In this document: in pieces, positions 58,702-64,000 of the stretch | Position numbering within the stretch: the stretch's first letter is position 1 | Layout of the letters: each line of letters starts with the position of its first letter | Assembly (NCBI GenBank): GCA_964614185.1 | Contig: CAZTKJ010000005.1 | Coordinates: 1-64,000 of the forward strand | Reading direction: 5' to 3' | DNA length: 64,000 nucleotides | Source: Suilimivivens sp964614185 | Lineage (GTDB): Bacteria; Bacillota; Clostridia; Lachnospirales; Lachnospiraceae | The notes under the pieces: generated by a model | What the model saw: only the letters and a program-made list of their open reading frames with translations | What the model was told of the DNA's origin: nothing | The model's database searches: none | Made by a program: the position numbers and the translations under genes

Positions 58702-60120
58702 TCATTTCGGATACCTTATAGGCATAGTACCAAAATCATACATATCAATTACCATTATTACCCAATCAACATCTCCTACGGCCTCTAAATCCTGCCGTTC
58801 TCCGGAAGAGAGCCGGTAAACCTCAAATATATCTTTCTTATTGGTTTCTTTTTCTTCACTCTCACCATCATGCTTATTATAATTGACATAAAAAAGAGTG
58901 TCTTCATCTAAAAAGCCGACCTTACAACACATCATTCCTCCGGAGTATATCTCTTTCGGTACTTCAAATGTCACCACTTCTCCGGTATTTACATCCACCC
59001 GGTCCATCAGCCAGGCCACGCTTACTATGCCTTTCTCATCCCGCTCTATATAAAAAACATCTAAATAGATTGTATCTTCTGCCTCCACCCACTTAAAATC
59101 ATACACATCATCTGATGCCTTTTGATACAGAGTTTCTCCTTCTCCCTGGCGCAGCACCACTCCTGTGATATCTCCCCAGTCAGCTTCTTCCGTTCCCGTC
59201 AAAAATGCATAGCTTTGGTCATCAGGTCCATATTCCACTTTTACAGGACCGTCAAATCTAAAATCACGCTGTCCACACAAGCAGTCATCCTCATTGATTT
59301 CATGAGGAGCAAAATAAGCCGACTCTAACAGCTTCCTGTTTCCGTTCTCCAAATCATATTCATAGAGTCCCCCATCCGTGCAGATAATCATCCGTGAAGC
59401 ATCTGCCGTCACATCGCATGTTCTATAATCTATGCCTATTGATGAGGAATAGTAATCTCCCATAAGCTCACGGAGATCGCCCAGCAGAGAGGCTTCTTTA
59501 AAATCCTCATGCAAAAAATACAATACCCCATCTAACTCATAGATATAACCTCCATCTACAGGGTATGGGCGCTTCATTCGCCGTTCCAGGCGTTCCGTTC
59601 GCTTTAAATCCTCATCCCAGCTTTTAGCATCCTGCCTGAACACCTCCCGGAGTAAAAAATCGGGAGCCTCCGCCAGGAAAAAAATCTTCTGCTGCAGCTT
59701 TTCCCCCGGAAAGTAACAGTCGATGTCAAAAAGAAGGGTGTCTGAATCCACCCGGACACAATCATTAGCCCAAAAGAAATCCAGTATTCCCTCTTCACCG
59801 TTCAATTTCACTATTGGTTCTACAAAATCTATTTGTTGGGGAATTATAATCTCATTCTGCCCCTTCGACTCTGGTAATTCCTGTATTGCTTCTGCCTCTA
59901 TCCCATTCGGCTTCCCACTTTCGGGCTGTGCTTCCTCTGGTCCTTCCGGTTCTGTCTTCTCTTGTTCGGACTGCTCATTTGATCCATCAGAGACTATGTT
60001 TTCTTCCACAACAGCATTTTCAATTACAGGTACATCCCTGCTGCTGACTATCAATTTTGCACATAGTCCTAAAATAAATATTCCTGTAATGGACAAAAAA
60101 ATAATAACTTTTTTCTTCAT
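58702..60120 (-). CDS. Membrane-anchored protein with probable beta-propeller
   Basis: The 472-residue protein has an N-terminal signal anchor (about 5-24; GLCAK resembles a lipobox), an acidic Glu/Pro-rich linker (about 32-95), then repeated beta-strand segments such as ASRMIICTDGGLYEYDLENGNRK, DDQSYAFLTGTEEADWGDITGVVL and WVEAEDTIYLDVFYIERDEKG. Each blade-like unit has about 40-50 residues, as in TolB/WD40 propellers. No catalytic motif was seen. I do not recognise the family. It lies 47 nt upstream of the PNPOx gene on the same strand and may be in its operon. Confidence 0.65.
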   Translation of the reverse strand: MKKKVIIFLSITGIFILGLCAKLIVSSRDVPVIENAVVEENIVSDGSNEQSEQEKTEPEGPEEAQPESGKPNGIEAEAIQELPESKGQNEIIIPQQIDFVEPIVKLNGEEGILDFFWANDCVRVDSDTLLFDIDCYFPGEKLQQKIFFLAEAPDFLLREVFRQDAKSWDEDLKRTERLERRMKRPYPVDGGYIYELDGVLYFLHEDFKEASLLGDLRELMGDYYSSSIGIDYRTCDVTADASRMIICTDGGLYEYDLENGNRKLLESAYFAPHEINEDDCLCGQRDFRFDGPVKVEYGPDDQSYAFLTGTEEADWGDITGVVLRQGEGETLYQKASDDVYDFKWVEAEDTIYLDVFYIERDEKGIVSVAWLMDRVDVNTGEVVTFEVPKEIYSGGMMCCKVGFLDEDTLFYVNYNKHDGESEEKETNKKDIFEVYRLSSGERQDLEAVGDVDWVIMVIDMYDFGTMPIRYPK

Positions 60121-60333
60121 TCATCCTTATCTCCCTTATAAAAATCCCAAATATATGCTTGATTAAATTTTTCACTTAGTTCTTATTCCATTATTTTTGC
60201 ATCATAAGATTTATTATACAGAGCAATTTTATTACTAAATTGCAGTTGTGAAATCACATAATAAAGTATAACACATTATGAATAGACTGTGTGAACTGAT
60301 TGAAACTAAAATAAATTTCTGATTTTCATGGCT

Positions 60334-60357
60334 AAGATATATATCTTGGTGTATACT
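60334..60357 (+). promoter_or_regulatory. Palindrome and -10 of the vapBC module
   Basis: AAGATATATATCTT (60334-60347) is a perfect 14-bp palindrome directly upstream of TATACT (60352-60357). It is a probable VapB operator; the -35 is not clear. Confidence 0.5.
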
Positions 60358-60384
60358 ATTATTAGGAGAAAGGAGTTGAGCATT

Positions 60385-60615
60385 ATGATGACAGCAAAAG
60401 TTTTTGAAAATGGCAGAAGTCAGGCAGTTAGGTTGCCAAAAGAATATAGGTTTAATACCGACGAAGTTGCAGTGAATAAAATTGGTGATATAGTTATGCT
60501 TACACCCAAAACCAATAAGTGGAATTCATTTATGCAGGCTATAGATATGTTTTCTGAGGATTTTATGGATGGTGGCAGAACTGATGAAATGAGGCAGGAG
60601 CGGGAAGATTTATGA
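60385..60615 (+). CDS. vapB: VapB-type antitoxin (AbrB/SpoVT fold)
   Basis: ATG 60385 stands 9 nt behind AAGGAG. The 76-residue protein starts MMTAKVFENGRSQAVRLPKEY, the swapped-hairpin AbrB-like DNA-binding segment of VapB/VagC antitoxins, then a C-terminal toxin-binding tail ending in MRQEREDL. The gene overlaps the toxin start by four bases (ATGA), so both proteins are coupled. Confidence 0.9.
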   Translation: MMTAKVFENGRSQAVRLPKEYRFNTDEVAVNKIGDIVMLTPKTNKWNSFMQAIDMFSEDFMDGGRTDEMRQEREDL

Positions 60616-61013
60616 GATACATGTTAGATACAAATATTTGTATATATGCTATAAAACACAAACCAAAACAAGTATTTCTTAAATTACAGGAACATGATCC
60701 GTTGGAGATATGTATTTCTTCAGTAACATATGCTGAATTAGTTCATGGTGTTGAGAAGAGTCAAGCAATAGAAAAAAATAGAGTGGCATTAGCATTACTT
60801 TTAGCTAATATTGAAATTATGGATTTTGATTCTTCTGCTGCTGAAAGTTATGGAAAAATACGAGCAGATTTGGAAAAAGCGGGAAAACCAATCGGACCAT
60901 TAGATATGATGATTGCCGGACATGCAAAGTCATTAGGATACACAGTTGTCACTAATAATACTAAAGAATATATACGGGTTAATGGGTTGAAACTTGAGAA
61001 TTGGGCAGAGTGA
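60612..61013 (+). CDS. vapC: VapC-type PIN-domain toxin
   Basis: The 133-residue PIN ribonuclease has the acidic residues in MLDTNICIYAI, SVTYAELVHGV, GPLDMMIAGHA and TNNTKEYIRV. VapC toxins cleave initiator tRNA or rRNA, with the target not visible from sequence. It follows vapB with an ATGA overlap and no terminator hairpin was seen behind it. Confidence 0.93.
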   Translation: MRYMLDTNICIYAIKHKPKQVFLKLQEHDPLEICISSVTYAELVHGVEKSQAIEKNRVALALLLANIEIMDFDSSAAESYGKIRADLEKAGKPIGPLDMMIAGHAKSLGYTVVTNNTKEYIRVNGLKLENWAE

Positions 61014-61044
61014 TAGATTCCAATTGGATAATTCTATATTTCGT

Positions 61045-61833
61045 TCACTCACTCTTTTCTATTATGTTCTCTACAGCAAAAATGATTGCCGCAAAGGTTT
61101 GCAGGACAAGGTCCGGATCTGTAAATAGATTCTGAAATAAACAATTGAGATTTTCTTCAAAATTGATCGGAAGAATTTCCGCCTGTTCTTTTGCGTACTG
61201 AACCATTCGTTTTTCTCCCGGATGAGTCAGTTTATTTAACGCAAAAATAATGTCAAAATACGATTCCAGAAAAGCGGCGGTTCTATGATTAACACTCACC
61301 CAATCTTTACGGATAATAGCTTTTTTAATCTGCAAATCATATGAGGGAAGATTCCCTCTCAATAACCGCAGGTTCTGCTGAATAATATTGTCTTTTAATT
61401 CGTCCGGATATGGAACATTATATTGGTTTTGCATGGTTGTCATTTTTCCGCTTTTATCATAAAGGATCCGGCTATGTAAAAGATTGTGCCACATACAGGT
61501 AGTATAGCCATTATGTGCAATATGCTGTTCAACAACAGAGTGGATTTCCTGTGAAAAATCTTCAATATTTCTATATAAAATATCAATATCAACTCCGTCT
61601 TTCAGTGTACAGTCATCCTCAAGTTCCCAAAAAGAATTTCCAATCTCCATATACTGACAATGTTTTTCTAAAATCCGCTTTCTGATATCCGCTTCAGGAA
61701 CTTTCGTACAATAAATATATAAATCATAGTCGGACTTTTCATCATAATGTGTACCGGCCCTTGAACCGCCTAAAGCAATTGCTTCTACCTCCGAAAGTAA
61801 TGCAAATTCATTCCATAATGATTCAAAAAGCAT
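61045..61833 (-). CDS. Nucleotidyltransferase-fold protein (DUF4037-like)
   Basis: The 262-residue protein has the pol-beta type motif ALGGSRAGTHYDEKSDYDLYIY, with GS and DxD, followed by a helical region. It resembles DUF4037 and aminoglycoside nucleotidyltransferase groups, so it might adenylylate a small molecule. No substrate is visible. SD GAGGAG sits before ATG. The stop is 31 nt from the convergent vapC stop. Confidence 0.75.
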   Translation of the reverse strand: MLFESLWNEFALLSEVEAIALGGSRAGTHYDEKSDYDLYIYCTKVPEADIRKRILEKHCQYMEIGNSFWELEDDCTLKDGVDIDILYRNIEDFSQEIHSVVEQHIAHNGYTTCMWHNLLHSRILYDKSGKMTTMQNQYNVPYPDELKDNIIQQNLRLLRGNLPSYDLQIKKAIIRKDWVSVNHRTAAFLESYFDIIFALNKLTHPGEKRMVQYAKEQAEILPINFEENLNCLFQNLFTDPDLVLQTFAAIIFAVENIIEKSE

Positions 61834-61872
61834 ATATTCTCTCCTCTGTGATGTTCACGTAAGCTTAAACAA

Positions 61873-62382
61873 TTAACGAATAACTGCATATCGATAATGA
61901 AGCATATCCACACCCCGGTAGTGTTTTGTCCAACAATCCATTACAATCATACCGTTTCTAATGGCTACATTCTGAGATGCTGTATTCGTATCTCTGATAA
62001 TAGAACAGACTTCCTCAGCATCCAGCGTTTCAAAAGCATATTGTTTACATGCTTTGGCTGCTTCCACAGCATAGCCTTTATGCCAATATACCCGTTGAAA
62101 AAGATAACCAATTTCAAGCACTTCCTCATCTTTCCATGGTTGCATTGAAAGTCCACATTGCCCAATCATTTCATCTGTTTCCTTTAGGATTACCGCCCAT
62201 AAGCCAAACCCCCATTTCCGGTAACGGGAAATTTGTTTGTCAAGCCACTCTTGTACTTCCATATTACTAAAAGCACCTTCATAGGCATACATTGTTTCTT
62301 TATCCTGCATTATTTTACATAAAGATTGAAAATCATCCTGATTCATCTCACGCAAATATAATCTTTCTGTTTCAAGTATCAT
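61873..62382 (-). CDS. GNAT family N-acetyltransferase (RimJ/RimL type)
   Basis: The 169-residue protein has LETERLYLREMNQDDFQSL, LWAVILKETDEMIGQCGLS, LEIGYLFQRVYWHKGYAVEAAKACKQYAFE (acetyl-CoA site) and RNGMIVMDCWTKHYRG. It acetylates an amine of an unknown substrate, possibly a ribosomal protein or drug. It is followed by the nucleotidyltransferase 39 nt away. The related partial ORF at the right edge has a similar WGMGYATEAS segment. Confidence 0.9.
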   Translation of the reverse strand: MILETERLYLREMNQDDFQSLCKIMQDKETMYAYEGAFSNMEVQEWLDKQISRYRKWGFGLWAVILKETDEMIGQCGLSMQPWKDEEVLEIGYLFQRVYWHKGYAVEAAKACKQYAFETLDAEEVCSIIRDTNTASQNVAIRNGMIVMDCWTKHYRGVDMLHYRYAVIR

Positions 62383-62479
62383 ATTATTGCCTCATCAAAT
62401 CGTAATTTATTAAAAACTACCTTCGCTCTTTTATAGGCAGCGTGCAGGTAGTTCTATTCTTGTGCTATGAAATATGAAT

Positions 62480-62905
62480 TTACATATTGTCCTGCGAAAC
62501 CAACTTTAATAACTGCTCCGGAAGAATAGCCTGAACTTTTGATTTCTCATAATCCTTAATATTTCTTGTTACAATATAATCTATATGATTATGCGATGCA
62601 CAACAGGATATTACAGAGTCTTCATAGTCGCTCATCTCTGTTAATAGAGCCTCTCTGCTATCACCAGCAGTAACATCCAGAACGTGAAATAACTCGAATA
62701 ACTTTGACATAACGCTCTTTGCCTGTTCTGTACTATGAAGATGTTTTCTCACAAGATAATAAATATCCGTTGCAGAACTTGCAGGGATATACATATCTTC
62801 TATCCGATTAGCCGTCAGCATGAAAATCTGTTCTGCATCTTCTCTAAAAGGTTCCTGGCTAGTCAGTGCATCTATTATAACGTTAGTATCTACAAGGACT
62901 TTCAT
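62480..62905 (-). CDS. PIN-domain toxin of a second TA module
   Basis: A 141-residue PIN protein: KVLVDTNVIIDALTSQEPF, PASSATDIYYLVRKH, EMSDYEDSVISCCASHNHIDYIVTRNIKDY show the metal-binding acidic residues. It overlaps the end of the antitoxin gene by one base, so both are translated together. RNA target unknown. Confidence 0.9.
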   Translation of the reverse strand: MKVLVDTNVIIDALTSQEPFREDAEQIFMLTANRIEDMYIPASSATDIYYLVRKHLHSTEQAKSVMSKLFELFHVLDVTAGDSREALLTEMSDYEDSVISCCASHNHIDYIVTRNIKDYEKSKVQAILPEQLLKLVSQDNM

Positions 62906-63120
62906 TATTTAGCAGCCAACCTTTCCTCTTTTGAAACATCTATATCTGCATCCTGTGGCAGGATGCCAAATAATGATTGTGCAGTACTCACCCTATCCTG
63001 ATTTGGATTGGTCAATTTTGCAATTATTTTTCCATTCTTTGTAATATAAATATCTTCCTGCGCAGAGAGAAGTAAATATTTTCCCAGATTCTGTTTTAAC
63101 TCTGTTGCTGTAATTGACAT
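62905..63120 (-). CDS. Phd/YefM-like antitoxin
   Basis: ATG 63120 stands 8 nt behind AAGGGG; the upstream frame is longer without site. The 71-residue protein has MSITATELKQNLGKYLLLSAQEDIYITKNGKIIAKLTNP, the Phd-type DNA-binding region, followed by a toxin-binding tail. Three GTrCGAA-type repeats in the promoter (63134-63183) may be its operators. Confidence 0.85.
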   Translation of the reverse strand: MSITATELKQNLGKYLLLSAQEDIYITKNGKIIAKLTNPNQDRVSTAQSLFGILPQDADIDVSKEERLAAK

Positions 63121-63133
63121 ATAAATCGCCCCT

Positions 63134-63183
63134 TTCGTACTTTTATTATATATTATTCGTACAATTGCGTAAAGTATTCGCAC
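63134..63183. promoter_or_regulatory. Three phased direct repeats in the TA promoter
   Basis: TTCGTAC at 63134 and 63156, and TTCGCAC at 63177, spaced 22 and 21 nt, which is about two helical turns. On the minus strand TATAAT lies between the first two. Likely sites for the Phd-type antitoxin. Confidence 0.6.
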
Positions 63184-63330
63184 GGTATTAATCGATAAAA
63201 TTGAGCCTGTATCTAAACACATATTTATTTACTGACAGCTATCCAAGACGCACTACTGCTGGCTGGACAAACCTTGACAGACTTTACACCCCTTAAGTTA
63301 ATACTCTTTACCGGGCGCACAACCGGAATT

Positions 63331-63660
63331 TTACTTTGCATAAGATTCTTTGCTTACTGGTTGCAGTTCCGTTTCCCAAGCTTCAAATGCCGGTTCAACT
63401 ATATAATTACCATCGAAATAATTTCTGATATACTGAGCTGCTCTGTTCTCACAGTATTTATAATTCAGAACATTACCTTCCTCGTCAACTTCCAGATTAT
63501 TCATAAAAATTGCAAAAGCCTGTTCTGCGAAACTACTTTCTTCTTTTAAAATCTCTCCGGTATAATCTATATCCTTTAGTAATGGATACCCGAGAGTTCC
63601 TTTTGCAAACCATAACGAAAACTGTCTCACGGCTCCACACACATATTTGCTTACTTTCAT
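63331..63660 (-). CDS. Small hypothetical protein
   Basis: Start at MKVSKYVCGAVRQF, 8 nt behind GGAGG, giving 109 residues. The N-terminal VCGAVRQFSLWFAKGTLGYPLL and later FAIFMNNLEVDEEGNVLNYKYCENRAAQYIRNYF have no membrane helix or known catalytic motif. It may be one of the immunity-like small proteins frequent in accessory regions, but I do not recognise the family. Confidence 0.65.
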   Translation of the reverse strand: MKVSKYVCGAVRQFSLWFAKGTLGYPLLKDIDYTGEILKEESSFAEQAFAIFMNNLEVDEEGNVLNYKYCENRAAQYIRNYFDGNYIVEPAFEAWETELQPVSKESYAK

Positions 63661-63756
63661 GTCAATTTCCTCCAGCAACTTCAATTTTGTTAATATATTG
63701 TATCGTATATTCATAAACTCTCATATGTTTTTAAGAACAATAAAAATTTTGACTTA

Positions 63757-64000
63757 TCAATCAAGATGTAACGTATAATATGATGCATCAAATATTTCGC
63801 TTCCATCATATCTTGAATACTGTCCATAATGTTTGAATTGAAATCCACATTTTTTTAGTACATTTCCAGATGCTTTGTTTGCATTTGCATGACGAGCACA
63901 AAAGTCGCGTGCGCCAATGTTTTCGTAAGCCCATTGAATTAACGCTTTAGAAGCTTCAGTTGCATATCCCATTCCCCAATAATGTCTGTTCAAATTATAT
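63757..64000 (-). CDS. GNAT acetyltransferase, 5' part beyond the window
   Basis: The frame is open to the last base of the window. The visible 80 residues, YNLNRHYWGMGYATEASKALIQWAYENIGA and NKASGNVLKKCGFQF, contain the GNAT acetyl-CoA site (RxxGxG/A variant) and the C-terminal half. The rest lies to the right. Similar to the GNAT at 61873-62382, so the two may derive from a duplication or related family. Confidence 0.75.
   Translation of the reverse strand, partial: YNLNRHYWGMGYATEASKALIQWAYENIGARDFCARHANANKASGNVLKKCGFQFKHYGQYSRYDGSEIFDASYYTLHLD

Overview
The window looks like chromosomal DNA of an anaerobic, low-to-mid GC, spore-lineage Firmicute, most probably a Lachnospiraceae (Clostridia) member. 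Pointers are the sporulation-type sigma factor SigH downstream of cysE-cysS-mrnC-rlmB (the conserved Bacillus/Clostridium order), a class III fructose-1,6-bisphosphatase, DUF1836 and YerC/TrpR-like regulators, strong GGAGG ribosome binding sites, and T-box, lysine-riboswitch and BirA-type control. Species cannot be named from sequence alone.

Layout. 0-5 kb: edge-truncated ORF, CotH-like kinase, MATE exporter and the 23S rRNA uracil methyltransferase. 5-11 kb: small acidic membrane protein, PcrA helicase, and a three-gene cassette (SPFH/zinc-ribbon, zinc-ribbon membrane protein, Tim44-like/zinc-ribbon) resembling Bacillus ydjGHI. 11-18.5 kb: orphan NMT1-type lipoprotein, an ECF sigma/anti-sigma/membrane-protein operon, a cytoplasmic GH9 enzyme, two small regulators, a catalytically dead LytM protein and a cold-shock protein. 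18.7-25.5 kb: eukaryotic-type HisA, a repeat-rich lipoprotein, a lysine-riboswitch operon dapA-dapB-fbp, a CobO-like protein and a two-OB-fold SSB. 25.6-34 kb: TypA, MgtE with an unusual upstream-ORF leader, YigZ, PBP1A and a second MATE. 34-38 kb: C39-like protein, then an MBOAT plus SGNH pair (extracytoplasmic O-acylation) behind a structured leader, then tRNA-Thr(GGT). 38-45 kb: GH13 alpha-glucosidase and a TetR/RND operon with a clear promoter-operator. 45-51.5 kb: Cys T-box operon cysE-cysS-mrnC-rlmB-SGNH-sigH (transcribed on the minus strand) and ispF. 51.6-60 kb: C26 amidotransferase, BirA-controlled bioY, a gluzincin, a diguanylate cyclase homologue, CarD, a transglutaminase, a ComEC-type MBL protein and others. 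60-64 kb: accessory end with two toxin-antitoxin modules, a nucleotidyltransferase and two GNAT acetyltransferases.

Most of the window is housekeeping. The most unusual signals are regulatory: (1) the mgtE leader, where a 36-codon upstream ORF starts inside one arm of a perfect 12-bp inverted repeat and runs over the mgtE start codon; (2) the leader of the MBOAT operon, with mutually exclusive pairings and no family I can name; (3) a 25-nt direct repeat bracketing nested hairpins between the Cys T-box and cysE. Among proteins, the RND permease with a roughly 360-residue coiled-coil insert, the ydjGHI-like cassette and the SGNH protein sitting where yacP/rae1 is found in Bacillus deserve attention. 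All family calls come from reading motifs in the translated sequence; no database search was run.
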